A stretch of DNA of 14,926 nucleotides from Phycisphaerales bacterium UBA2421 (GCA_002343075.1 DDRH01000038.1:1-14926), one strand, 5' to 3'; numbered from the stretch's first letter, positions 7,112 through 14,435 are shown. The notes: generated by a model from the sequence alone, not told the origin. Numbers and translations: made by a program.

Positions 7112-8062
7112 ATGTCGCAAGACTCGGGTGAAGTCTCTTGGCAGACGCTTCGCCGGATCGTGCAACGCTGGTCCGGCGACGAAGCGGAGTTGGCGGCGGT
7201 TTCGTCGCTCGACGGGGGTTCTATCAGCACCGCTCTCATGATCGAAACAACCGATGGGCAGCGTGCAGTGCTCAAGCTCACGCCGCACCGGGTTGATCGC
7301 TCGTATGAAACCGAGGCGCATCAGCTTCGTTACCTGAAGACGCTCGGGTTGCCCGCCCCGGCGGTCCTGGATTGCCACATTGGCACGCTTGATTCGCCCG
7401 ACAGCTATATCTTGCTCGAACGCATGCCAGGGGTCAGTCTGGCCGAGGCGCGCAAAAAGTGTTCCGAGGAGTGTTTTGATCGCCTGCAGGAACAACTTGC
7501 GGAGATTGTCATTACGTTGCATCGATGCACGGGTCAGCATTACTGCAAGGTCGAACCGCGATTGCCAAAGGCGGCCGAACGGATCGAAGCGGTGAGCTGG
7601 CCCGCGTTCTATCGAAGCTTGTATGACGAGATCTGGCGAGAATGCGAAAAGCACGCAGCCATTCCGACCAAGGCGCGCAAGCTTGTCGGACGCATTCACG
7701 AAAAGCTGGAACGATTGCTGGATCACTCCGATCAGCCCCGGCTCACGCATGGAGACTTGTGGGCCAGTAACGTGCTGGCGCGTGAAGGTGAAGCCGGCAA
7801 ATGGAATGTCTCAGCGGTGATTGACCCGAATTGCCGGTTTGCCCACGCCGAGTGCGAGTTGGCCTACCTGGATTTGTTCCACACCAGCACGCCTGCGTTT
7901 AACAAGGTGTACAATCACACATTTCGGATTGATGACGGGTATTACGCTTACAGGAAGCACGTTTACCAACTCTACGAGCTGGTTAATCATGTCAACCTGT
8001 TTGGCGATCGATACGTCAAGCCGATGCTGGCAGCACTTGAGAAGGTGGCAGCATTTGTTTAA
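7112..8062 (+). CDS. Fructosamine-3-kinase-like (FN3K/APH fold) kinase
   Basis: This 316-residue, full-length protein belongs to the aminoglycoside-phosphotransferase fold and most resembles the fructosamine/ribulosamine kinase branch. Visible motifs are the glycine-rich segment LDGGSISTALMIET with the ATP-binding Lys in AVLKLTP, the Glu of TEAHQLRYL, the catalytic loop THGDLWASNV (about 212-221), and AVIDPNCRFAHAECELAYLDLF in the metal site, where IDP replaces the DFG of ordinary kinases. The C-terminal YQLYELVNHVNLFG is typical of the FN3K branch. FN3K enzymes phosphorylate sugars bound to protein lysines so that the adduct falls off. That role here is inferred from family; the true substrate could be another small molecule. 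It is cytoplasmic, divergent from the peptidase, and its last 47 bases overlap a small gene on the other strand. Confidence 0.85.
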   Translation: MSQDSGEVSWQTLRRIVQRWSGDEAELAAVSSLDGGSISTALMIETTDGQRAVLKLTPHRVDRSYETEAHQLRYLKTLGLPAPAVLDCHIGTLDSPDSYILLERMPGVSLAEARKKCSEECFDRLQEQLAEIVITLHRCTGQHYCKVEPRLPKAAERIEAVSWPAFYRSLYDEIWRECEKHAAIPTKARKLVGRIHEKLERLLDHSDQPRLTHGDLWASNVLAREGEAGKWNVSAVIDPNCRFAHAECELAYLDLFHTSTPAFNKVYNHTFRIDDGYYAYRKHVYQLYELVNHVNLFGDRYVKPMLAALEKVAAFV

Positions 8063-8147
8063 CCGGTTGTGACGACGCTTCTTTGATTTCCTTCTGACAT
8101 CCAATCGCCAGAAAAATCAGTACTGCGGCTACGGTCAGCTTCTTCAT
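8016..8147 (-). CDS. Very short lipoprotein (43 residues)
   Basis: Read on the minus strand from ATG 8147, this frame begins MKKLTVAAVLIFLAIGCQKE: two lysines, a ten-residue hydrophobic core, and Gly-Cys at 16-17, a lipoprotein signal (position -3 is Ala, acceptable but not ideal). The mature part of about 27 residues is polar, rich in Gln, Pro and Ser, and ends at TGA 8016-8018. A perfect GGAGG lies 5 bases before the ATG. Signal plus ribosome site make this a convincing gene despite its size. It overlaps the 3' end of the kinase gene in antisense by 47 bases. The size and style recall entericidin-like or other tiny planctomycetal lipoproteins, but no family is recognised and the function is unknown. 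Confidence 0.75.
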   Translation of the reverse strand: MKKLTVAAVLIFLAIGCQKEIKEASSQPVKQMLPPSQVLPASA

Positions 8148-8152
8148 CAATG

Positions 8153-8157
8153 CCTCC
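8153..8157 (-). promoter_or_regulatory. Ribosome binding site of the short lipoprotein gene
   Basis: GGAGG on the minus strand, 5 bases from ATG 8147. It decides the start and is the main evidence for the gene besides its signal peptide. Confidence 0.7.
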
Positions 8158-8236
8158 ACGAGTTTGTCCAGTTAAGTTGCCGGGTCGGCGCAATCTACTG
8201 CCTGCGGTGATTCATGCAAACTTGACGTGGGCGGGC

Positions 8237-8242
8237 TATCAT
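8237..8242 (+). promoter_or_regulatory. Candidate -10 box before the MATE gene
   Basis: TATCAT lies 8 bases before ATG 8251 and there is no Shine-Dalgarno site. TTGAC at 8222-8226 is too close to serve as a standard -35 partner, so the promoter call rests on the -10 box and its position only. Confidence 0.35.
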
Positions 8243-8250
8243 CGGACACG

Positions 8251-9705
8251 ATGGTGCGGGCGGAAGCGACGGCGGACGAAAAATCGATTGCAACCCCGAC
8301 GGTGAAGACATCGACCCTGCTGCGCGCGCTGCTATTGCTCGCGGCACCGGTCATGATCGAACAGATGCTGCACGCATTTGCTGGTCTGGCCGACACTTAC
8401 ATCGCAAACCACGTTGTGCAAGTCGGGTCCGTCACGACGGCAGGGGTGACAACGGAGCAAACGGCCGCCAACCAGCGCCACCAGACCGCAGCCGGTGCCG
8501 CGATGGGGACCATCGCTTACTTGCTCTGGTTCATGGGCCTTGTCGCCGGCGCGCTGGGCACAGGCAGCACCGCGATCATCGCCCGTGCCACGGGCGCGCG
8601 GCATCGAAGGCTTGCCAATAGCATCTGCGGACAATCCATCGGATTGGCCCTCGCTGCGGGCATTGTGGTTGCGGTGGGAGCCTACGTCTTCGCCGGAACC
8701 ATCGCCAACGCAATGGGACTTGGCGGAGAAGCCGTTGAGCTGGCGCGGGGTTTCATCAAGATCATCTCATTCGGGCTGCCATTTATGCTCGTGCTGATGG
8801 TGGCCAACGCGTGTCTGCGCGGCGCGGGAGACACTGTATCGCCGGCGCTGGCCATGGTGGTGGTCGATGTTGTGAACATCGGCCTGTCGTTTTCGCTCAC
8901 TTACGGCTGGTTTGGACTACCGGCGATGGGGTTCTACGGAATCGCCGTTGGCGCGCTCTCGGGTTATGTCGCCGGAGGTACGATGCAGGTGATCAATCTG
9001 CTAATCGGCCGTGGCGGTGCGAGGCTCTTCTTGCACAGGCTCTCCCCGCATTGGCACAACATGCGCCGGCTGTTGCGGATCGGCCTGCCCAATGCCGCTG
9101 AGAGTGCTGCAATGTGGATCGTCAACATCATCCTCATCCGCATCATCAACGACATGGACCCGACCGCGGCATCGGGCGCGGCCCATGCCATCGCGGTGCG
9201 GGTGGAGGCGTTTAGCTATCTCGGCGGGTTTGCCATTGCCATCGCCGCGACAACGCTTGTCGGGCAGAGCCTCGGCATGAAGAACCCGCTGCGTGCGGAA
9301 AGGGCCGCATGGCTGGCCTACGCCCTCGGCGGGGGCCTGATGACCCTCGCCGGCATGGTGTTTGTCTTCTTCAGTCCGGCATTCGCCCGACTCATGAGCA
9401 GCGACCCGGCGGTGATCGAACTGGTGTCCTGGTGCCTCTTTTATGCTGGCTTCGGTCAGGCTGGATTTGCCGCGGCGATCATTTTCGGCGGGAGCCTGCG
9501 CGGGGCGGGCGATACATTCAGCGTCATGCTCATTAACATGACCCGTCTGGTGGCGATCCGTCTCTTCGGCGTGCTCGTGATGACGCAGGTATATCAGGCG
9601 AGCTTGTCTGCGATCTGGATCCTGCTCAGCTTCGAGCTGTTTGTCCGTGGGGTGGCTATGTTTGCAAGATTTCGACACGGCGGCTGGAAGCTGATCAAGG
9701 TGTGA
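8251..9705 (+). CDS. MATE-family multidrug/metabolite exporter
   Basis: This 484-residue membrane protein has about 12 predicted helices in two halves, each with the family's repeated signature: PVMIEQMLHAFAGLADTYIA in the first helix, GSTAIIARATGAR, and ACLRGAGDT in the first half; LPNAAESAAMWIV, ATTLVGQSLGMKNP and GSLRGAGDTFSV in the second. MATE proteins export cationic drugs or metabolites in exchange for H+ or Na+. The loop between helices 1 and 2 (about residues 53-78, polar, Thr/Gln-rich) is longer than in NorM-type proteins. ATG 8251 is chosen over GTG 8227 because the longer version adds residues from the promoter region. queG follows with its ATG 2 bases after the MATE stop, so the two are cotranscribed. 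Substrate unknown. Confidence 0.9.
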   Translation: MVRAEATADEKSIATPTVKTSTLLRALLLLAAPVMIEQMLHAFAGLADTYIANHVVQVGSVTTAGVTTEQTAANQRHQTAAGAAMGTIAYLLWFMGLVAGALGTGSTAIIARATGARHRRLANSICGQSIGLALAAGIVVAVGAYVFAGTIANAMGLGGEAVELARGFIKIISFGLPFMLVLMVANACLRGAGDTVSPALAMVVVDVVNIGLSFSLTYGWFGLPAMGFYGIAVGALSGYVAGGTMQVINLLIGRGGARLFLHRLSPHWHNMRRLLRIGLPNAAESAAMWIVNIILIRIINDMDPTAASGAAHAIAVRVEAFSYLGGFAIAIAATTLVGQSLGMKNPLRAERAAWLAYALGGGLMTLAGMVFVFFSPAFARLMSSDPAVIELVSWCLFYAGFGQAGFAAAIIFGGSLRGAGDTFSVMLINMTRLVAIRLFGVLVMTQVYQASLSAIWILLSFELFVRGVAMFARFRHGGWKLIKV

Positions 9706-9707
9706 GA

Positions 9708-10670
9708 ATGAACCCGCACGACGCACGAGTTTCACACGATCTGCACGCGCTTGCGTGCGAAGTGAAGGCACTGGCCCGCGGCTTGGGGTTCGACCTCGTA
9801 GGAATTGCCCCCGCGGCGCCAAGTGAGCGGGCCAAGTTCTACCGCCAGTGGATCGCCGACGGCAAAGCGGGCGAAATGAGCTTCCTCGCCGACCGCATCG
9901 AGCAGCGGCTTGACCCGACAATCCTGCTGCCAAACGCCCGGACGGTCGTGTGCGTTGCAATGAACTATCATGCGAATCAGGCTGGGGAAGTTGCAACGCC
10001 CGGCGACGTCCGAATTGCCCGATATGCCCGAGCTGACGACTACCACGAGCTGATCAAGCCAAAACTATACGCCATTGCCGACTACGTTCGCGATGCGTCG
10101 CCCGGATGTGAGACGCGCTGCGGTGTGGACACCGCACCGATTAGTGAACGAGAACTCGCGGCCCGCGCGGGTGTGGGCTGGGTTGGCAAGAACACTTGCG
10201 TGATCAATGAGCGCGTCGGTTCGTGGATCTTTCTCGGCTGTGTATTGACCACGCTCGATTTGCCGTTCGACACCCCCGCACCCGACCGCTGCGGAACCTG
10301 CACCCGATGCATCGACGCCTGCCCCACGTCGGCCCTTACACCCTATCAACTCGACGCACCACGTTGCATTTCCTATCTGAATATCGAGCACGCTGGCGCG
10401 ATCGAGGAATCGCTGCAGACGAAGATGGGTGATTGGCTCTTCGGTTGCGATATATGCCAGGAAGTCTGTCCATGGAACAACCGTGCACCGTCAACCGACC
10501 TGCCCGAACTGCAGCCTCGGTTTGCCGACGGGCGATTGTCAATTGACGACGTTCTGCGATGGCAACCGGACGACTTTAACCGCACGTTTCGCCGGTCGGC
10601 GGTCAAGCGGATTCGGCTGCCGCAGTTGCAGCGCAACGCGCGCATTGCTGCGGCGAATCGAGGCACATGA
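9708..10670 (+). CDS. queG: Epoxyqueuosine reductase QueG
   Basis: The gene encodes 320 residues from ATG 9708; GTG 9702, overlapping the MATE stop, is an alternative. QueG is a cobalamin and two-[4Fe-4S] enzyme that makes the last step of queuosine in the wobble position of tRNAs with GUN anticodons. Visible are the N-terminal DUF1730 region, the conserved VDTAPISER with the catalytic Asp near 140, GWVGKNTCVI, and two ferredoxin-like cluster motifs: CGTCTRCIDACP (about 195-206) and CISYLNIE with CDICQEVCPWN (about 247-257). The C-terminus is short compared with about 380 residues in E. coli, so the HEAT-like tRNA-binding tail seen in some homologues is missing. It is read with the MATE gene and closed by the hairpin just after its stop. 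Confidence 0.95.
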   Translation: MNPHDARVSHDLHALACEVKALARGLGFDLVGIAPAAPSERAKFYRQWIADGKAGEMSFLADRIEQRLDPTILLPNARTVVCVAMNYHANQAGEVATPGDVRIARYARADDYHELIKPKLYAIADYVRDASPGCETRCGVDTAPISERELAARAGVGWVGKNTCVINERVGSWIFLGCVLTTLDLPFDTPAPDRCGTCTRCIDACPTSALTPYQLDAPRCISYLNIEHAGAIEESLQTKMGDWLFGCDICQEVCPWNNRAPSTDLPELQPRFADGRLSIDDVLRWQPDDFNRTFRRSAVKRIRLPQLQRNARIAAANRGT

Positions 10671-10674
10671 AAAC

Positions 10675-10702
10675 GCCGCGCCGGGATGTTTCCCGGCGCG
10701 GC
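10675..10702 (-). terminator. Strong hairpin between queG and the Hsp20 gene
   Basis: A perfect 12-bp stem (10675-10686 with 10691-10702) closes a four-base loop. On the minus strand it is followed by GTTTT, making it an intrinsic terminator for the Hsp20 transcript. On the plus strand it starts 4 bases after the queG stop and may also stabilise or end that transcript, although no T run follows there. Confidence 0.8.
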
Positions 10703-10770
10703 AATCCAATGGGCGACATTCGTCGAGCTTTTTGACCGAGTTGGTCCAAGGGCTATTGCACCAACCGACG

Positions 10771-11226
10771 CTAGCCGACGTTGATCTTCCGCGGTTTGCT
10801 CTCTTCACGCTTATTCAGCGTGATTCTCAGCACGCCGTCCGACAGCTTGGCGTCTACCTTGCTCTCGTCCACGGTCGGCGGGAGCGTAAAGCTTCGGCTG
10901 AACCGGGTGTGGCGGCGTTCCTTCAAAAGGTATCCGCCGGATTCGCCGTTCGATTCCTGCTCAGCCTCGTGCCGATCGGCGGTGATGGCGAGGGTCTGGT
11001 TTTCCAGGGTGATATCAATCTGATCTTTCTGGAAACCGGGCAATTCTGCATCCACGAAGATGTGGTCTGCATCCTCACGCACATCGACCGCATATGGCGC
11101 GAACGTCGAGCCTTCCAACGCATCGCGAACATTAAACAACCGGCCAAAAGCGTTCCCGAATTCACGCGTTACAACGTCCATCGGATCAACCGCTAAAGCC
11201 CTACTCACTCGAGTGGGAAGTGCCAT
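10771..11226 (-). CDS. Small heat shock protein, Hsp20/alpha-crystallin family
   Basis: This 151-residue protein is a cytoplasmic ATP-independent holdase that binds unfolding proteins as an oligomer. The alpha-crystallin domain spans about 45-145 and starts YAVDVREDADHIFVDAELPG; it contains the family signature KLSDGVLRITLNKREE near the end. The C-terminal Ile-Asn-Val is the I-x-V anchor used in oligomer assembly. The N-terminal arm (about 40 residues, with DVVTREFGNAFGRLF) is of usual length. ATG 11226 is chosen over the longer frame because AAAGGAGG lies just upstream. No CIRCE element is seen. Two palindromes (11206-11215 and 11261-11271) flank the start and could be regulatory. It converges on queG through a shared hairpin and is divergent from miaA. 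Confidence 0.95.
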   Translation of the reverse strand: MALPTRVSRALAVDPMDVVTREFGNAFGRLFNVRDALEGSTFAPYAVDVREDADHIFVDAELPGFQKDQIDITLENQTLAITADRHEAEQESNGESGGYLLKERRHTRFSRSFTLPPTVDESKVDAKLSDGVLRITLNKREESKPRKINVG

Positions 11227-11232
11227 GGTCAA

Positions 11233-11240
11233 CCTCCTTT
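11233..11240 (-). promoter_or_regulatory. Ribosome binding site of the Hsp20 gene
   Basis: AAAGGAGG on the minus strand, 6 bases from ATG 11226. It is a near-perfect Shine-Dalgarno sequence and fixes the start. Confidence 0.85.
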
Positions 11241-11349
11241 GTTGTAAAAACAGTGCCAAACACTTCGAGTGACTAAGTAACAACGAGCGTGCCAGAGGCC
11301 GGAAATCCGTCGGTTTGCAGCTAATTTACTGCGAGTACTGTAGTTACGA

Positions 11350-11379
11350 TTGGCGAGAAGTGGGAGGGCAATTTATAAC
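11350..11379 (+). promoter_or_regulatory. Candidate promoter of miaA
   Basis: TTGGCG (11350-11355) and TATAAC (11374-11379) are separated by 18 bases, a reasonable sigma-70-type pair. It would give a leader of about 35 bases before ATG 11420. No clear Shine-Dalgarno site is present in that leader. Confidence 0.45.
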
Positions 11380-11419
11380 CGACTGCAAGAGTGACAGGCG
11401 GATTTTTACGCGTGCAAGA

Positions 11420-12337
11420 ATGGCAGAAAACCATCGCATTATCGCAGTAATCGGACCCACCGCTTCCGGCAAGAGTGCTCTGGCGATGGCGCTGGCCGAG
11501 GCGATCGGGGCAGAGATTTTGTGTGTTGACTCGATGACCGTCTACAGGGCCATGGATATCGGCACTGCCAAGCCCTCTGCCGGCGACCGGTCGCGGGTCG
11601 TTCATCACCTGCTGGACATCGCAGAACCGAATGAACATTTTGCCGTTAACACGTTTGTTGAGCGTGCTGATGCGTGCATAGCCGAGGCACGCCGACGGGG
11701 GGTGCCGCTCATTGCTGTGGGGGGGACGCCGATGTACTTCAAAGCGCTGTTTGATGGGCTTTTTGAAGGCCCGAGTGCGGATGAGTCGCTACGTGAAAGC
11801 CTGCGTTCACTTACCACGCCAGAACTGCACGCACGGCTGCGCGAAGTTGATCCGATCGCCGCCGCGAGGATCCATGTCAATGATCAACGCCGGCTGATTC
11901 GCGCGCTGGAAGTCTTTCAGTTGACCGGGCAGCCGATCTCGTCATTGCAGATACACTGGGAAGCCGATTCGCCGAAACGCCACATCGCAACATGGATCGG
12001 GCTGACTTGGGAGCGTGACGTGCTCAGCCGGCGCATCAACGCGCGCGTGAAGGAGATGGTCGCAGCGGGGTGGGTGCAGGAGGTGCGGGGGCTTCTTGAC
12101 CGCTACGGCACGCTCAGCAAAACCGCCGCCGAGGCTGCGGGCTATGGCGAGCTGATAGCACACGTTCAAGGCCGATGCTCGCTGGACGACGCGAGCGAGC
12201 AAGCGAAAATCGCCACGCGGCAACTCTCTCGACGGCAGATAAAGTGGTTTCGCCGATTTCAAGGTGTGCGCTGGCTGGCAGGGTCGCAGCCGCTGGAATC
12301 GATGCTCACGGCACTTGCGCCCGTGCTGGCCGAGTGA
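11420..12337 (+). CDS. miaA: tRNA dimethylallyltransferase MiaA
   Basis: This 305-residue protein is the enzyme that adds a dimethylallyl group to N6 of A37 in tRNAs reading UNN codons. It shows the P-loop GPTASGKS (12-19), the substrate motif VDSMTVYRAMDIGTAKP, HHLLDIAEPNEHF, GGTPMYFKAL (usually GGTGLY), DQRRLIRALEVFQLTGQPIS, and the tRNA-contact segment TRQLSRRQIKWFRR near the C-terminus. Length and motif order are normal for the family. ATG 11420 is chosen because the longer frame adds about 35 residues that do not resemble MiaA and cover the promoter. It ends 40 bases before the convergent PEP-CTERM gene. tRNA-Cys in this window has the A36-A37-A38 target. Confidence 0.95.
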   Translation: MAENHRIIAVIGPTASGKSALAMALAEAIGAEILCVDSMTVYRAMDIGTAKPSAGDRSRVVHHLLDIAEPNEHFAVNTFVERADACIAEARRRGVPLIAVGGTPMYFKALFDGLFEGPSADESLRESLRSLTTPELHARLREVDPIAAARIHVNDQRRLIRALEVFQLTGQPISSLQIHWEADSPKRHIATWIGLTWERDVLSRRINARVKEMVAAGWVQEVRGLLDRYGTLSKTAAEAAGYGELIAHVQGRCSLDDASEQAKIATRQLSRRQIKWFRRFQGVRWLAGSQPLESMLTALAPVLAE

Positions 12338-12377
12338 AAGGCAGCGGTTCAATCACAGACACCCCGTGCCGCGCGCG

Positions 12378-14423
12378 TCAACTGCATTTTACCCGACGCC
12401 GCAATCCTAGCGCGCCGAGCAAGGCCAGGGGCGTGGCCATCGGCTCGGGGATGGACGTAAAGGTGATTACCACATCATTTCCATCGCCGCCGCTGTAGTC
12501 GATGGAGTAGGTGCGGTATCCATCGACGATTGTGGCCAGTTGCGCGATACCTTCAAATTGGCCAGTGGTGGTGTTCGTGGGCGCGTCATTCTGGATGAGC
12601 ACGAACGATTGCGAGTTGATCGGCTCGCCGGTGTAGGTAAACGAGAACTGAATCGTCGGAAACGCAGAGCCGTTGCCAAGTGTCACTGCGGCCGAAGGCC
12701 CTGTGGCGATGAACTTGTCTGCGGAAGAGGCAACAAACTCATTGAAGTTGATCTCGATCAGGAAAATGCTCCCCGCTTGCAGGTCGAGCGAGCTTGCGCT
12801 AAGCGTTCCGATGCTGTTACCCGGCGACAGCGAGGCGTTGTCTTTAACGGTCAGCGAGTTTGCGATCGCCCCCGTTCCCGCGAACGTGCCGCTGTTGACT
12901 GTATACGGTCCGGCGGGGGAGTGGGAGCCGTTGAGTCGGACCGTGCCGTTGCTGATGTTTGTCGCGCCGGTGTAGGTGTTGTTGCCATTCAGGGTCGTCA
13001 CGCCGTTGCGGTTGAAGTTGACGTTCCCGACCGCCGGGCCGTTGGCAATGCTGCTGGAGAAGATCAGCTCCCCGCCGGTGCCTTGGAAGGTCCACGAGCG
13101 GTTCTCAGCAACGACACTTGTCAACGTGACGCTGTTGGCGATGGTCGTGGCGGCGCTGTTGCTTACGGTGACGGTTCGATCGGACGTGCCGCGGTGGCTC
13201 CAGGGGCCGGTGAAGGTGAAGTTTTCGCTGCCCGCGATGACCGTTGATCCGTTGATGAAGACATCGTTGGCGATTGTTCGCGGGCCGTTGCTCGAGAGCA
13301 CGGTTGCCCCGCCGGAGGTTACTAGTGACCCTAGGCCAAGCGCGTTGTTGTGGTTGACGGCAATGACGCTGTTGCTATTGAAGTTGGTGCTGCCGGAATA
13401 GGTGTTGTCGGCGTTGAGCGCGAGTGTGCCGGCACCGGTTTTGACGAGTCGGCCGCGCGTCAAGCCACCTTCACTGATTGGGCCGTTGATCTGCAGCGTA
13501 TCGGTCGCTCCCGGAACATCGAATGTGAGGTTGCGATTTGCGCTCGCGGTGCCGACTACGATCCCGCGGTTGGCATCCAGCGCGACATCGCCACTGCCGT
13601 CGATCAATCGCAGTATCTCGAACGTGCCCGAGCCGGTGATTTGAATACTGTCTGCCAGTGCGGCTGCCGGTACGGCACCGAAGGCGCGATCGCCATTGAA
13701 AGCAACGATGCCTTGCCCACCGAGGCGCGTGGTGCCGGTATAGGTGTTCGTGCCCGTGAGCGTGAGTAGGCCACTTAAATCGGAGAATAGTGATCCGCTT
13801 ACGCCCGCGGTGAGGCCGTCGCTAATGGTTGAATCGATCGTCACATTTGCGGTTCCGGCGAGCGTCACGAGGCGAGTTGACGTCATTGTCACACCAGACC
13901 CAACCAGCGCAAATCCGCCGTTTACGGTCAGCGGCGCGCCGTTGAGGGTGAGCGAGCGCGAGTTGGACGTTCCGCCGCCGGTGTCGAGCAGGCCGTTGAC
14001 GTTGACCGCGAGTGAGTTGGCCCAGATTCCGGTTGCGTTGAGCCCTAGCCCGTTATTGAAGGTCACGATACCCGACGGCAATCCCGGGGTGGAGATTGTA
14101 GGCGACGTGCCGCCGAGTCCGAGCCGGCTGCCGGAGAATGTCCACCCTGGTGTGTGCAGCTCGAGCACATTGATTTGCACGCCGGTGGTCAGATTCGGCT
14201 GACTGGCGGGCGTCCCCATGAAGACGGCGATGTCTGAACTCGTGTTGGGAACGCCATTGTTCCAGTTCGCGGCTAAGTTGTAGCTGGTGCCGGTGTTCAG
14301 CCAGGTTGTGGTCACTCCCCAAGCCGTTGAAGCCCAAGGCGATGTTGCCAGCGCGACGAGGGTGAGCGCTCGAAGTGCCCGGCGTGGCCGGAGACTGCGC
14401 TGCGGCATTTCAATTGTCTTCAT
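12378..14423 (-). CDS. PEP-CTERM protein with autotransporter-type beta-strand repeats
   Basis: This 681-residue exported protein begins with a basic, long signal peptide (residues 1-37, cut near STAWG). The passenger opens with TTWLNTGTSYNLAANWNNG, a common start in this class. At least three passenger-associated strand repeats are visible, each with an NTYTG/NTYSG core: near residues 225 (LTLTGTNTYTGTTRL), 341 (LALNADNTYSGSTN) and 482 (TTLNGNNTYTGATNI). Together they predict a long right-handed beta-helix rich in Gly, Asn, Thr and Ser. A GSIGTLSASSL-like segment (about 535-555) comes next. The C-terminus has the sorting signal IPEP, a short hydrophobic helix and Arg-Arg-Arg, the target of an exosortase. 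There is no outer-membrane barrel domain, so export relies on the PEP-CTERM route. GGAGG 5 bases before ATG 14423 sets the start. It is probably a surface or matrix protein; ligand unknown. Confidence 0.92.
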   Translation of the reverse strand: MKTIEMPQRSLRPRRALRALTLVALATSPWASTAWGVTTTWLNTGTSYNLAANWNNGVPNTSSDIAVFMGTPASQPNLTTGVQINVLELHTPGWTFSGSRLGLGGTSPTISTPGLPSGIVTFNNGLGLNATGIWANSLAVNVNGLLDTGGGTSNSRSLTLNGAPLTVNGGFALVGSGVTMTSTRLVTLAGTANVTIDSTISDGLTAGVSGSLFSDLSGLLTLTGTNTYTGTTRLGGQGIVAFNGDRAFGAVPAAALADSIQITGSGTFEILRLIDGSGDVALDANRGIVVGTASANRNLTFDVPGATDTLQINGPISEGGLTRGRLVKTGAGTLALNADNTYSGSTNFNSNSVIAVNHNNALGLGSLVTSGGATVLSSNGPRTIANDVFINGSTVIAGSENFTFTGPWSHRGTSDRTVTVSNSAATTIANSVTLTSVVAENRSWTFQGTGGELIFSSSIANGPAVGNVNFNRNGVTTLNGNNTYTGATNISNGTVRLNGSHSPAGPYTVNSGTFAGTGAIANSLTVKDNASLSPGNSIGTLSASSLDLQAGSIFLIEINFNEFVASSADKFIATGPSAAVTLGNGSAFPTIQFSFTYTGEPINSQSFVLIQNDAPTNTTTGQFEGIAQLATIVDGYRTYSIDYSGGDGNDVVITFTSIPEPMATPLALLGALGLRRRVKCS

Positions 14424-14428
14424 CCCGT

Positions 14429-14435
14429 CCTCCTT
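14429..14435 (-). promoter_or_regulatory. Ribosome binding site of the PEP-CTERM gene
   Basis: AAGGAGG on the minus strand, 5 bases before ATG 14423. It rules out the longer in-frame start at 14516. The 169 bases between this gene and the next show no convincing promoter pair and no small gene that I could support. Confidence 0.8.

Noticed and set aside
9001..9996. A 331-codon minus-strand frame across the MATE and queG genes
   Set aside because: It spans two well-supported plus-strand genes and has a low-complexity Arg/Gln/His-rich composition.
10429..11196. A 255-codon plus-strand frame over the end of queG and the Hsp20 gene
   Set aside because: It runs through the terminator hairpin and opposite a clear alpha-crystallin domain.
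11227..11419. A CIRCE heat-shock element between the Hsp20 gene and miaA
   Set aside because: No TTAGCACTC with its inverted partner is present; only the shorter CACT/AGTG palindromes were found.
12540..14202. Several plus-strand frames opposite the PEP-CTERM gene
   Set aside because: Their Val/Leu/Arg-rich sequences are reverse readings of the Gly/Asn/Thr repeats; the minus strand has signal peptide, repeats and sorting signal in one frame.
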